NCBI GenBank assembly: GCA_028023455.1
Contig: JAQFVV010012397.1
Location: 5,384,237-5,448,236 of the forward strand
DNA from: Epiperipatus broadwayi
Taxonomy: Eukaryota; Onychophora; Udeonychophora; Euonychophora; Peripatidae
Length of the DNA stretch: 64,000 nucleotides
Reading direction: 5' to 3'
Each line of letters begins with the position of its first letter. Position 1 is the stretch's first letter. The translations under genes and the position numbers were made by a program. Below are positions 48,421 through 64,000 of this stretch, in pieces. The notes under the pieces were generated by a model that was not told where the DNA came from, did no database searches, and was given only the letters and a program-made list of their open reading frames with translations.

Positions 48421-48645
48421 TAATAAATTTAACAGTAACAAACTATTATAAACAATCCTTAAATCCGCAGAAGTACTTTTAGTTAATATCTTAAACTTGT
48501 CTCAACTGCCATTAAATTAAAAAAAAAAAACAAAGCTTGGTGTTTTTTTTTTTTTAATTTAATGGTAGTTGAGGCCAGTGTAAGACATTAACCGAAAATT
48601 CTTTTACAGATTTAAGGAATGTTTATAATAGTTTGTTACCTTTTA

Positions 48646-48648
<3 letters not shown>
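48421..48648. mobile_element. PLE family D tail as a foldback pair, longer form
   Basis: Arms of about 110 bp (48421-48537 and 48541-48648) carry the family D tail in opposite orientations. Stem-loop motifs are at 48467-48506 (minus) and 48568-48607 (plus). The centre is an A-run/T-run junction AAACAAAGCTTGG. (TA)n follows. Confidence 0.75.
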
Positions 48649-48680
<32 letters not shown>

Positions 48681-48727
48681 ATATACCTTTTATATATATA
48701 GAATATATATATATATATATATATATA
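48649..48727. repeat. (TA)n arrays
   Basis: Three TA tracts separated by short interruptions. Confidence 0.95.
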
Positions 48728-50059
<1,332 letters not shown>

Positions 50060-50199
50060 GATGATAAATTGATTCAAAAACTATAAACAATTTTATTAAT
50101 ATATAAATTTAATAAATTATCTTGGTGTCTCGGCATCTCTGTAGTGAAGAGCTTTTGTGCCCTGCACAACCTGAACATAGTTTCCTGAATGTAGGAAGG

Positions 50200-50520
50200 G
50201 GTTCTACATACTAATTTACTGATATTATATCAATACTTGTAGAAAATGAGATTGAACTTAGTAATTTAGATAGAATGAATAAAATTATTAGAAATTTAGG
50301 GTTAATATAAATGCAACTAAAACTAATGTTCAAGATTAGGAACTGAGAAAGAAATTACAGAATAAGATAGTATTTACAATATTTAAAATTAAAATGTTAA
50401 AAAAATGATAGATGACATTAAAACATATTTATAATAAAAATTGTAATAAATAAACAGAATTTTATAATGCTCGTAAATTAAGATGTAGATTTGTGAAATT
50501 AGAACTATGAAAGAAGTGAC
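50200..50520 (+). pseudogene. possible LINE RT remnant
   Basis: A plus-strand stretch reads, with a frame change, like DRMNKIIRNLGL then INATKTNV. This resembles the helix and I-N-x-x-K-T-K segment that follows the FADD motif in LINE RTs. Nothing else is clear, so this is weak. Confidence 0.3.
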
Positions 50521-51127
50521 TCCATTTTCATAGAAATATTGTTTTTGTGTAACTGAAATGTGAATAATTAAAAAATTAAAGAAATAAGTATTAGAAATAC
50601 AAAAACTCTGTATTTGAATAAAAAAATAAGAGAAAGAAGTGAAAGAATAGTTATTTTAAAACAAGCAATAGTATTATTTCTATTTATTAAATATATTTTT
50701 GCTTAAAATGGTAAAAACACATTATCAGTAGATACTTAATTAAATCATATATTAATCACAACTCTTAAAAATATTGTATTAAAATATTTAATCATTAAAC
50801 AAATGTAAAAACTGAATTTAAAAAGTAGACTAATATAAAATCAAAAACAAAGTTACTCAACTTATTAATGTTTGTATTATTATAAATCTTTCAGTGAAAA
50901 ACTTTAATGAGGATATTAGTTTTTATCAACTTTCTTTCACTCATTCATGGGGCAAGAGGTTGAACAAATAGCTAGTACAGTATTCATTAAAATAATTCAA
51001 GTATAAATTGTACTTTAATAAGTGTAATAATATTAATCAACTTGCAAGCAACCAAACTTTATAATTATTGTATTGATATTTTATATATTAATTAGTAATA
51101 TCTATGTGATAGCAAATAACATAAGTA

Positions 51128-51137
51128 ATCTATTTCC

Positions 51138-51171
<34 letters not shown>

Positions 51172-51231
51172 GGAAATAGATTATATATATATATTTATGC
51201 AGCCTATATATATATATATATATAGGCTGCA
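51128..51231. repeat. two TA-centred hairpins
   Basis: TCTATTTCCAT and ATGGAAATAGA flank a TA tract (51128-51181). GCAGCC and GGCTGC flank another (51199-51231). The second directly abuts the LINE 5' end. Confidence 0.88.
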
Positions 51232-51679
51232 GAAAGGAGTTTGCTATTAACTGAAAGGAGACCCTTTGATTCCTCTTGGAGGCCTTAAAGAAACCGAGCA
51301 GGGCAAATTTCCTAATGTCCACTCCATACATTCTTGTCATTGCAGCTGTTATTACTATGTGATTATTCATATAGTATACGAACATGGATGGGCTGCTCAC
51401 CAACATGCATTAGCCAGTGTGGTGAGTTTATTGGCTTTTTACCTCTGAGTTTAAGAACAAGAAACACCATGGTCTTCTAATCAGTGCCTGATAAGGCAGA
51501 ATGAATATTTGTGTAAATGATAAATATTTTTCCAATACATATATACAATTATGACAGACAAAAATAAAGCATGTCCCTTATTCCCAGGAGGCTGTAAAGT
51601 CACCAACCAAGGCAGCAGTTTGGTGACCAAAGGCGGAGGGTGCTAAGAATCCCCAGATTGTGGACCCAGACTGCCATTT
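51228..51679 (+). mobile_element. RTE-like LINE 5' leader
   Basis: Matches, inverted, 28380-28800 and 22500-22880, which defines the family's 5' end as GCAGAAAGGAGTTTGC. Its right part contains GTCCCTTATTCCCAGGAGG and CACCAACCAAGGCAGCAG just before the ORF. The 60-codon frame at 51266 is not a gene. Confidence 0.7.
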
Positions 51680-54481
51680 GATGACGACTTTTTATTTAGG
51701 TACTTACAACTGCAGATCACTTTCAAGTGAAGGAAGATTACAAAAATTAGAAGAACTGTCTTATATTAAATGGGACATTATTGGACTTTGTGATGTTAGA
51801 AGAAAAGGTGAAGAAACAATTGATTTAAAAACTGGACATATACTCTATTATAAAAGCACACATATTGGAAATACAAGTGTAGTAGGATTCATTATAAATA
51901 AAAAGTGGAAGAACAATATTGTGGAGATTGATGGTGTATCAGACAGAGTTGCAAGATTAGTTATACAACTTAATAGCAGATACCAAATGCAGATAATTCA
52001 GGTTTATGCCCCAACAAGTTCTCATAGTGATGAAGTAGTAGAAGATTTTTATATGGATGTACAAAAGGCTTTTGATCAGAGTAAACAACATTTTAAATTG
52101 TTATGGGAGACTTTAATGCTAGAATTGGTAGACACATGAAAGATGAAATTGCTGTAGGTAATTTTGGTTTTGGTAATAGAAATGAGAGAGGACATAGACT
52201 TGTGGAGTTTGCAGAAAAAGAAAAACTTTATATTATGAATTCATTTTTTGAGAAAAATGTTAAAAGGAAATGGACATGGAAGCATCCAAATGAAGGTACA
52301 GCAGAATTGGATTATATTTTGACTAACAGGAAATACATATTTTAAGATTGTAATGTTCTTAATAAATTTAACACAGGAAGTGATCATCAATTAGTAAGGT
52401 GTATTTTACATGTTAATGTAAAACTAGAGAGACAAAAATTATTATGAAAAACAATATTTACAGTTGATATTTCTAATCTTCAGAAACATTCTAATGAATT
52501 TAAATTAGAACTTACAAATAGGTTTCAAGTGTTAGGAGATTTTGAACATGATTCAGATTTGAATGAAATTAATATGAAAATAACTGATACACTTTTAAAA
52601 ACTGCAACAAAGATAGCTGGTAGAAAAAAGCAGCAATTGACTAATAAAATTTCTACTGAGGCTAGAGAATTTATGAAGGAAAGTAGGAATATGAAGATAT
52701 ACAAAAGTGATGTATTAAAAAGAATTGAATATCTCAAATTTTGTAAAATGGTACGGAAAAGAGTTGAAAATGATATAAGAAAGTATAACTGTGAAATAGC
52801 AAGGAAAGCTGTAGAAGAAAATAAAAGTCTCAAGAATGTTAAACAACATTTTGGTATTGGTAGAAAATTTATATCTGCAATAAGAAAAAAAGATGAAATT
52901 ATTACTAAAAAGAGAGATGACATCATGAAATTGGTAGAAGATTTTTATCAATAATTATATAATAATAAAGAACAAGTACCTCCTATATCTATTACATCTT
53001 CCGAATTGCCCAGAATTTTAAATGAAGAAGTGAGACATGCAATTGAATGTATGAAGAAAGGAAAGGCTCCAGGAAATGATGGAATTATAATTGATATATT
53101 AAAAGTAGCAGGTGAAGAAATAAAAACAATTTTAGCAAAGTTATATACCAAATGTCTAAATGATAAAGATGTACCGGAAGATTGGAAGAATGCAGTAATA
53201 ATATTAATATTTTAAAAAGGTGATAAAGAAGATATTAGAAATTACAGACCTATCAGCCTTTTATCAGTTTTATATAAAATTTTTACCAATATAATTACAA
53301 CTTGTCTACAGAGAACATTGGATTTCCACCAACCAAGAGAACAAGCTGGATTTAAAAGTGGTTTTAGTACAATAGATCATATCCAGGTATTAAGAGAAGT
53401 CATAGAATTATGTTTTGGATTTGTATATTATGAAAAGGCATTCAATTCTATACACATTTTTTCAGTGATTAAAGCATTGGATCATCAAGGTATAGATCCA
53501 GGTTATTGTCATTTTGTAAAAAATATTTATAAAAATGCAACAGCAACAATTAGATTACATAATGATACTGAAAAAATCAACATTGAGAAAGGTGTAAGAC
53601 AAGGTGACTCCATATCACCAAAACTTTTTACAGAAGTGCTGCAAGAAGTATTTTGTGGATTAAAATGGGAAACTAAAGGAATGAAAGTAAATGGAGAGTA
53701 TTTAAGTCATTTAGATTTTGCAGATGATGTAGTTGTTTTTGCAAATAATGCTTCAGAACTGCAGGAATTGTTGCAGGAGTTAGCAGATGAAAGTAGAAAA
53801 GTAGGACTAAAGATAAATGTTAAAAAGACTAAAATAATGTTTAATCGATTTGCTCAAAATATGAAAATAAAGATTGATTATGAAGAATTAGAAGAAGTTA
53901 ACAGTTACAAATACCTTGGTCAGATTATTAATACAGATGAAAACATAATGGAGGAAATTAATCATAGAATTAAACTTGGTTGGAGTGCTTTTGGTAGAAA
54001 TAACTTGATACTAAAAGGAAATATGCCTATGTGTTTGAAAAGGATGTTTTTTAACAAATGTGTTTTACCAGTTCTTACTTATGGATCTGAGACTTGGACA
54101 CTTAATAGAAGAGCAATACAGAGACTTCAGACCACTCAAAGGAGTATGGAGAGATGTATGTTGGGAGTAACAAGAAGAGATCAAAAACACAATGTATGGG
54201 TAAGACAACAAACAGGTGTTACTGACCTTATTGAAAAAATTAAAAGATTGAAATGAAGTTGGGCTGGACATATTGCTAGAAGAAATGATAATAGATGGAC
54301 AATTGAAATTTTAAACTGGATTCCAAGAGATTGTAAAAGACCCAGAAAGAGACCACATGTGAGATGTATGGATGAAATAAGAAAATGTGCAGGGGTGTTG
54401 TGGCAAAGAGAAGCTAAAGATCGGAGAAGATGGATTAAACTTGGAGAGACCTTCATCCTGCAGTGGATTGATAATGGTTGA
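51660..54481 (+). pseudogene. RTE-like LINE ORF: APE endonuclease, reverse transcriptase, C-terminal domain; broken
   Basis: The endonuclease begins TYNCRSLSSEGRL, then LCDVRRKGE (D where family members usually have the catalytic E), VYAPTS, GDFNARIG, ELDYILTN and SDHQLVR. This is the full APE motif series. A frameshift lies at 52103-52139; from there one frame runs to TGA at 54479 with stops at 52343, 52445, 52952, 53213 and 54254. RT blocks are KGKAPGNDGI, RNYRPISLLS, FVYYEKAFNS (motif A, first catalytic Asp changed to Tyr), RQGDSISPKLF (motif B) and FADDVVVF (motif C). Next come YKYLGQI and VLPVLTYGSETWTL, then WAGHIARR and a tryptophan-containing tail. Motif A is preceded by a small deletion. 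The family is the one often annotated as craniofacial-development-protein-2-like in invertebrates. The 3' end is ATGATGATG then TA. It cannot move by itself. Confidence 0.88.
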
Positions 54482-54484
54482 TGA

Positions 54485-54485
<1 letters not shown>

Positions 54486-54533
<48 letters not shown>

Positions 54534-54575
54534 TGTGTGTAATTCTGTAATTAAATATTAATAAATACAATAACC

Positions 54576-54602
<27 letters not shown>
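54486..54602. repeat. (TA)n arrays
   Basis: Two TA tracts (about 45 and 28 bp) between the LINE 3' end and the family C PLE. Confidence 0.95.
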
Positions 54603-54607
<5 letters not shown>

Positions 54608-54997
54608 ACAATGTGAAAAAAATTTTATCCAATTAGGAGCACTTTCAGCTATTTTCATAGTCCTTGTCAACTAACACTTTCAAAGGATGACCTTCCCATA
54701 ATTCTGTGATTTTTACATTTGCTGCCTGTCTCTTTATTAAGTCTTGCTTATATTTATATATTAACATAGCTTTCTTTATTTTCCTTTTATCATCGTTTTG
54801 TTCAATTTTCAATATTTTTATATTATTGTTATTCAAATTAAAACCAAAACCGATGCCGACACATTACCATTACAATTTTGTTTCATTTTTTGAACCATTC
54901 TTAATAACAGCAAGTATTATTTAGTTCTTTTCTCCAATGTATATTTTGATTCCCCTATATATACACTGCCACACTTACATCACCATTTATAAATGAT
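54603..54997 (-). pseudogene. PLE family C GIY-YIG fragment, left arm of a head-to-head pair
   Basis: On the minus strand: VYIGESKYTLEKRTK then stop (YIG strand and helix), later NNNNIKILKIEQNDDKRKIKKAM and KQDLIKRQAANVKI (C-terminal helix). The 3' tail has the stem-loop motif at 54637-54671. The GIY strand is missing (5' truncation). It pairs with 55298-55745 as an inverted repeat of about 400 bp. Confidence 0.75.
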
Positions 54998-55297
54998 GCC
55001 ATTTTTATTTTAAAATAATGTTTTATTTTTTGAATTATTAATTAGTTTGTTTAATCCAGGACATGCATAAAACGCAATATTATATATATCTTTATAAATT
55101 TCTCTTATAAAATTCACTTATTCATTTAAAATATTTGGTATTGATTTTCATATTTTTATTAGCAGTAGAATCAATCTTATTATTAATATTTTTATTTTTA
55201 TATTTCCTATTAAAATTTTTAATAGTATAATATATAAGATGATAATCATATCCAACATTTAATAAGTCATTTGAATATATTTTAATATTTTTGTTTT
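54998..55297. other. spacer between the family C arms
   Basis: About 300 bp of AT-rich DNA with no recognised content. Confidence 0.5.
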
Positions 55298-55745
55298 ATC
55301 ATTTATAAATGAAGATGTAAGTGTAGCAGTACATATATAAAGGAATCAAGGTGTTCATTGGAGAAAAGAACTAAAGAACACTTGCTGTTATTAATAAGGG
55401 TTCAAAAACGAAACAAAATTGTAATGGAAACAATAATGTTTCAGTATTGGTTTTTTATGACCATTATGGGTTATGTATATATGGATTTAATTTGGATTAT
55501 AATAATGTAAAAATATTACAAATTGAAAGAAACAACAATAAAAGAAAAATAAAGAAAGCCATGTTAATATATAAATATAAGCATGACTTAATAATCAGAC
55601 AGGAAGAAAACATAAAAATCATGGAATTGTGAGAATAGCCTTTCAAAATGTTAGTTGACAAAGACTACAAGGATAGTCGAAAGTGCTCCAGAGTGGATAA
55701 ACATTTTTTTTAAAGTTGTACTTTATATATTTTTAGGTTATTGTA
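55298..55745 (+). pseudogene. PLE family C GIY-YIG fragment, right arm
   Basis: Plus-strand blocks RCSLEKRTKEHLLLL (helix after YIG) and, after frame changes, NNVKILQIERNNNKRKIKKA and YKHDLIIRQEEN (frame 55447-55632). The tail motif is at 55654-55688: TTGACAA, A, GACTA/TAGTC stem, GAAAGTGC. Truncated at the same side as the left arm. The ends run into AT-rich tail sequence near 55745. Confidence 0.75.
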
Positions 55746-58156
55746 TTTATTAATATTCAATTTAAGATTACATATATAACTTTGAAGAAATACAGATATG
55801 AATAAGAATATCATTATATATTATACTGCTAATAAATGTGTGGCTTGAGAACATATATATTCTGCATTACATCGGAAATCATTTATTAGTAAATGATTAA
55901 ATTAATTTTAAAAGAAAGAATTATGTTTTAATAAATGGAAAATATAAGTTATAAAATGTTTTAAAAAATTTCTTTTTAAACACAACTTGCCAAAAATAAA
56001 GTGTAGCATCATCCTACCATGTAATGTAAAGTTTTAATATTAAATAGAAATAGGAAGGTGGGGTATTAACTATAAGTAAGAAGTTGAAACTATCTCTCTC
56101 TTTTTATAAATTTAAATAATAATAAAAGAAAAAAGCTGTAAAAATTAAAATTGAACTAAAATGTAACATGTAAAAAGAAAGTTTTTAAACGTAAATCCAC
56201 TTATAGATTACTTGGTTAATAAATAAAAGAAAAGAAATAATAACTCTCATTGCATTAATTAAAGAGACAAAAAAAAGGATTCAGGACTGTATCGTATCAA
56301 AATGTTAGATTAATCTAAGCAAGAATTTAGATTAAAACATAACAGAAAATTCATTAAAGAAATATCAAATAATTAAATTATATCAGAGAATGATATCTAG
56401 AAAATAAGAAGGAAGAAGCATATAAAAGGGCTGAGGGATTTATTCATTGTGATTACAACAATATATTACTGTTTTATTATATAGCCTATATTTGTTATTA
56501 TCCAATATTGCTGTCATATAAAAACCATCAAAAAAAGAGATGTTGAGGGTCATTATTGTATCCAACATGCAAGCATATATATTTATATTCACTGAAGAGC
56601 TACCTCACACTATGCAGTGCTAGACAGTGACTGAAGTGTGTGGCCAGCCCTCAATCCTTTGTAACATCAGATGTTTTCCATCTAGAAGTGATGTTCACCT
56701 CATGATCTGAAAAAATACAGAAAATCTCTCTCCTTCATGGAAACCTAGAAAGTCATTAAAAAGCCAAACCTTCTATGAAAAAAGAAAGGCCAACTGGTTG
56801 GTGATCAACAAAGCAGGAGAAAACAAGGAATTGTGTCTCTAGAAATGTAATGTGCTATCCACAAAAATCATAGGTAACTTTAAAGTTTATCATTACAAAT
56901 TAAAGACTTGAATATTGTTTGAACAAAAACGTTAATAACCTCAGCCACAGTAATATTTAAATTGCTTCCATAAATTATTACATGGTTTTATATTTTAATG
57001 TTTGTACATATATTTAAATTTCATCATAAAATACTTTAATATGTGTAAAACTTTAAGTTGCTTCATGAATTCTTATTATAGTATATCTTAATATATGTGT
57101 ATATATTTAAATTTATAATGTGATTTATTATAAGGTGTTTTAGTTAGAAGTGTGTTTAAATAAATTATTTGTTTTATTGAATTATTATTTGATCAGTTCT
57201 CTTTCTTATAACTGCATCACTAATAAGTTAAGTTATAGTTAATTATAAGTATTGAGCAAGTGTATTAAATTCGTCTCCCCCCCCCACTATTAAATAAAAG
57301 AGCTAGCTTTAAATATATCAAGCAATAGATTTTATATCTGTCATCCAGCCATGCTGACTATAATCTAAGGTTATCTGGTACCTGAGATCTTACCTCAAAA
57401 CAAATAAAAATCCTTTGGATGGCAGGCATTTAAATCTAAAATCTGAAAAGTTCTATAGCCTGGAAATGTGGCCATAGATTATATTTTGTATAGCCTTAGT
57501 CTGATTATAGGTGCTGTTGGTTTCATCTACCTGTGGTATTATACTTCTCTGCTTGAAAATCCAGTCTGCTGCAATAGTGAGAATGAAGCCAGAGTTAAGA
57601 TCGAGGTTTTAAATTAAATAATCATAGCAATTTTCTCCCATCTGGTTCAATATATATATTCTAACCTGGTCTTGTGCATCTTCACTTCCAGATAATATAT
57701 GATATGAAATAAAATGGGTTCTAACTCAGTTAATAATTAATAAATAAGATATTCAGCATTAAAATTAAAATGTTTCACTAGCTCAAATTTAAAATACAAA
57801 TAAGGTACAGTTTATAAAAATAAATTAAATAAATATTTAATATTTTCATGAGACTTGAAGTGAAAATACAGGTGACAAGATAGATTACATTGAGCCAATA
57901 TCCCAAGGATACTATCTCAATGGCATAAGAACACTATCCCCCCTTATTACTATTTCAAATAACAAACTCATAGTATTCTTACGACTTTAATAACTTCTAC
58001 TCACTAAGATTAAGTTAATAATTACATTTTAATCTTCTATTTATAATAATATAGCTCAATAAAATCTCAGGTTCATAAAGTTTACTCTAAGTTAATAAAA
58101 ATACAGTAGTAAAATATGAGAAGGGATTTTATGTCATAATCTACTACACTGAAACT
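55746..58156. other. unassigned DNA
   Basis: A less AT-biased patch at about 56580-56850 and another at about 57300-57650 (for example CTGGTACCTGAGATC, CTACCTGTGGTATTATAC) may be old dispersed repeats, but no second copy was noticed. No open frame stands out. Confidence 0.4.
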
Positions 58157-60834
<2,678 letters not shown>

Positions 60835-61850
60835 CTGTGAAATTTCTTCAATATTCTCTGCCAATATTCTCTGCAGCGTATCCGATGCATCACTCCATCT
60901 AGCTTAACTTTAAAAATATTCGGTAAACTTTTTTACAATATTTTCATGAATCCATTTTTTATTCAACTATGTGTTCATTTTTTTTTATATAAGTTTCTTC
61001 CTTAATACATTTAAACTTTTGTTTGATATTTTTTTTTTATATATCACCTTTTTAAAAAACTTCAAGTACTTTTAAACAAATGTTTTCTAAATACATTTTA
61101 AACAATTCTAAGACTGGAGGTTTTAATATCAAAAAATGCTTCTATAACATATTCCCCTAGGTTCTTTCTTTAGTTCTTGAAAATATTTTTAAAAATGTTA
61201 CCTTCAGAAAGGATATAACATTTTACTCCTTTGGATATAATATTATATAAAACGATTCATAAGATATAATTGTCTTATTACTATTTTTTTTTTAAAAAAA
61301 ATCTTGAATAAGCTTATAAATCATAAGTTTCAATTGATTTTTTTTTTTTTTTAGATGGCAAATAGATTTCCATTGTATCACTATAATGTCCGTACTATAA
61401 TTTTTATGCACTAGAATAGTTCTCTGGTGAAGCATTAATAAAGCTGTATCAAAATATTCCAAAAACATTTTTATATTATTAGAATTTATAGCCATTTCAT
61501 TCCACAGTATATCCATCTTTTCATTGCAAAGTTTAGATCAAATTTCAGATAAAATAATCCTGGTAAGTACTTTAAAAAACTAGAAAATCATTTTCACAAA
61601 GTTCCCAAATATATTATTTTTTTAAAACTCTCTTTTGCAAAATACTTTTAAAAATATCAATTAGTTTTTTGCAAATAAAACTATAAGAAAGTATTAAAAA
61701 TTGACTAAAATAAAAATTTTAAAATACTATCTCTTTGATAGCTGCTAATATACCTTTCTCTGCTTTCAATACATTATTAAATCTCCTCTGATACCCCCAT
61801 GCAATTCGTATTTACAGTCTGTAAGAATACCTCATTTGATTGGTTGATTC
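60835..61850 (-). other. series of partly open minus-strand frames, unidentified
   Basis: Minus-strand pieces with protein-like composition: WGYQRRFNNVLKAEKGILAA (about 61735-61795), a 74-codon frame with EYFDTALLMLHQRTILVHK (61292-61516), and SDASDTLQRILAENIEEISQ (about 60835-60900). They lie on one strand, separated by AT-rich sequence with stops. They might be remains of one old element or exons of a gene. I recognise no family. Confidence 0.28.
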
Positions 61851-63166
61851 TTACTTTTAGCTTGAGAACAAATTTACATATTTGCAATTTTTTACAGAAT
61901 TAAATCTATAAAATAAAAATTTATGACGTAATAACTCAAAATATTATTTAAAATATTACTTTTGGATCAATTATTATTTTATTAAAATTATTTAAACATT
62001 TAAAATAACTTTTAAAACAATTTTAATAACCTATTCCATTCTTAATATTCCATTTATCTAGTTTTATTTAAACAAAATATTTAATTTTTTTATTAACTGT
62101 ATTCGTCTTTATTACATCATTTAAGCATGTTATACGATAGTTAACTTAATATTTAATATTTGCTTTATGCTAGGTGATAATTCCATCCAATTCTATACTG
62201 CAATCTTTTAAAATATTTCAAACTTTGTTATTAATTCAAACAAGCAGTGAGTGTGAAAGTATGCATTATACAAGGCACATGATCAATAACTTTGACGGAC
62301 GATTTTTAATCTATTTCTCTGCCCAGATTTATAAAATTGATACACTTATTATATTTAATAATATAATTATAAAATTTGGAAGAACAATTTAGAAAATATA
62401 GAATTAAATACAATTTTCACCATCATAAAGTTTATTTTTAAAAACATACGATTTTTTAAAGATTATTAAATATGACTTTATAAATTTAAAATATAACATT
62501 TATTACTATAAGTTTTAAACTATTAAAATCGAACTTTTTAAATATAGTTTTAATATTTATAGCTGTGTTATTTAATATGGCCAGCTTTTACAACCATATG
62601 CAACGATATTTTAAGCTTTACTTAACTACCTTTAAATGATTCGCTATAATTTTATATACTACGTATTTGCTTTAGCCTCAAATGGTACTTTAAAGATATA
62701 ATCAACTTAATACGATTACCATATTAAAAGAACATATTCTAAAATTTAAAATTTTTAGTAATTGACTGAGATGGACTATTACTGACCTATAGAAAAAAGC
62801 ACATAACTTCCCCCTTCAAATAAAAATTTTAAATTAAACATCTATCTTATCATTTACTCTATTCATTGATACTTAATATCTTTATCATTTGCTATAATCA
62901 AATTCTATCCTGTACTACGGAAATATAACTAATATACTGTTTTTCAACACAAACTTATAAATATCTGGACATTACACTCAGAACTCAACTAGTAATACTA
63001 AAAATAAATTTATACACTTCCTATCTCATTAAATAATTAAGTTACTACATTTTAAAGTTTTCTATTTGTTCTGTAAAAATAAGGTTATAATATATTTTTA
63101 AATATACGTCTTATCTAGGAATTATTTGTCTTAATCATTCGGTATTTTCTTTTCTAAATCTAAACT
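61851..63166. other. unassigned AT-rich DNA
   Basis: A 72-codon plus frame at 62174 is at background length. Nothing recognised. Confidence 0.5.
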
Positions 63167-63960
63167 TTAATTCTCTCTTAAACTTGTTTCTTTGAGTTTC
63201 ACCTTGGGCTTTCCTGTACTCTTTTCTCTATCAAAATTTTTCCTAAGAAAATTTACTTTAAAACTCTTTTGTTTTATACTCTTAATTTTTACCTTGGGCT
63301 TTCCTATACTCTTCTCTTTATCAACATTTTCTCTAAGAAAATTTGTCTTAAAATTCCTTTGCTTTCTACACTTCAGTTTCACCTTAGCCTTTCCTGTATT
63401 CTTCTCCTTATCAATGTTATCTCTAAGGAAATCAATATTATTTATTCTTTCTTTTACAATTTTAAGTTTAACTTTGGCCTTTCCGATATCTCTTTCTTTA
63501 TTTACACTATCCCTCAGAAAATCTATATTAGTGGGATCATTATCTAGCTTTTTAAGGTTTATCTTGGCCTTTCCGATCTCTTTTTCTACATCAATAATCT
63601 TTCTACCTATATTTAAATTAAATACCTTTTCATTTATTCCTTTAAATTTTACTTTCGCTTTCCCTATATCTCTTATGTAATCAATAGCTTCACTAAGATA
63701 ACTTATCTTAATCTTTTCCCTACTTAATTCTTTAAATTTCACTTTAATCTTCCTCGCATTTTTGTTGTGATTAAGTATCTCCTTAAGAAAATCTATCTTA
63801 ATTTTCTCCTTACTTCTAAATGTAAGTTTTATTTTGGCTTTGCCTATATCTCTATTCTGATCAATTTCTAATCTTATATAATTTATATTAGGCATTGTAT
63901 CTTTAATTCTTTTCAATACTATTTCTTTGCAAATATCAAATTTTAGATTAATATTTTCTT
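63167..63960 (-). CDS. lysine-rich protein of tandem 30-residue repeats, partial or single exon, unknown function
   Basis: One minus-strand frame is open from after a TAA at 63961-63963 to a stop at 63167-63169. Counted from the TTG at 63916 it has 249 codons; the first ATG is codon 8. Residues 11-249 are eight tandem repeats in strict 30-residue register (11, 41, 71, 101, 131, 161, 191, 221), with no indel. The core is FLR-D/E-x-I/V-D-K-E-K/R-x-I/T, then G-K-A/P-K-V-K-L/I-K, then 8-10 variable residues. Repeats 5-8 are most alike; 1, 2 and 4 are the most diverged. It is strongly basic, with no cysteine-rich, signal or membrane segment. No family is recognised, and the opposite-strand frames here are shadows of the repeat. 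It may be an exon of a longer gene, because another open stretch with ATG precedes the TAA. A coding satellite is the alternative. Confidence 0.6.
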
Positions 63961-64000
63961 AACTAATATTAGATTTCTGAATTATATCTTGCATTTTATT

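Noticed and set aside
52525-53151. 133-, 78- and 67-codon minus-strand frames
   Set aside because: Antisense shadows of the lysine-rich LINE linker and RT region.
63192-63680. 162-codon plus-strand frame rich in Phe, Leu and Ser
   Set aside because: Antisense to the 30-residue repeat ORF. AAA/AAG-rich sense codons give stop-poor TTT/CTT antisense. The sense frame is longer and shows the in-register conserved core.

Overview
This is a very AT-rich (roughly three quarters A+T by eye), repeat-dominated stretch of an animal nuclear genome, most likely an invertebrate. The evidence is at least six families of Penelope-like element (PLE) with GIY-YIG endonuclease domains, two kinds of APE-type LINE, a tRNA-derived SINE, a pogo/Tigger-like DNA transposon, an LTR element with a tRNA-Lys primer site, foldback elements and dozens of (TA)n arrays. 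Nothing bacterial is present: no operons and no dense coding. I cannot name the species. No complete host gene is recognisable; the window reads as intergenic or deep intronic DNA built from nested mobile elements. With about 9% of codons expected to be stops at this composition, open frames up to about 90 codons are background, and only frames above about 150 codons need explaining.

Layout. 1-1.5 kb: ends of two PLEs and a TA array. 1.5-16 kb: mostly unassigned AT-rich DNA with two small inverted-repeat elements (3.3 and 13.9 kb). 16-22.1 kb: a PLE tail and two related long palindromes, the larger 902 bp. 22.1-28.8 kb: PLE tail, LINE 5' end, SINE, pogo-like element, and a minus-strand LINE with its RT core deleted. 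28.9-32.9 kb: PLE pieces, including two 1.5-kb PLE copies joined head to head. 32.9-38.1 kb: a young LTR element with two about 2.24-kb LTRs and only 725 bp between them. 38.2-41.4 kb: foldback elements, a PLE hairpin, a LINE with a SINE inside it, and a 40-bp alternating purine-pyrimidine tract. 44-48.7 kb: dispersed repeats, a decayed relative of the LTR, and a PLE hairpin. 51.1-54.5 kb: a near full-length but broken LINE. 54.6-55.7 kb: another head-to-head PLE pair. 58.2 kb: a 166-bp AAT array. 63.2-64 kb: the only long open frame not explained by a mobile element, eight exact-length tandem 30-residue repeats rich in lysine.

Three things stand out. (1) The 30-residue repeat ORF at the right edge. 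(2) A small RNA-like motif (YTGANRA, one base, a stem-loop, then GAAA) recurring at the 3' ends of the PLE families, resembling a hammerhead ribozyme core in layout. (3) The repeated joining of PLE 3' ends as inverted pairs around or beside (TA)n arrays. The LTR element adds a clean case of CpG decay between its two LTRs, which suggests germline cytosine methylation.
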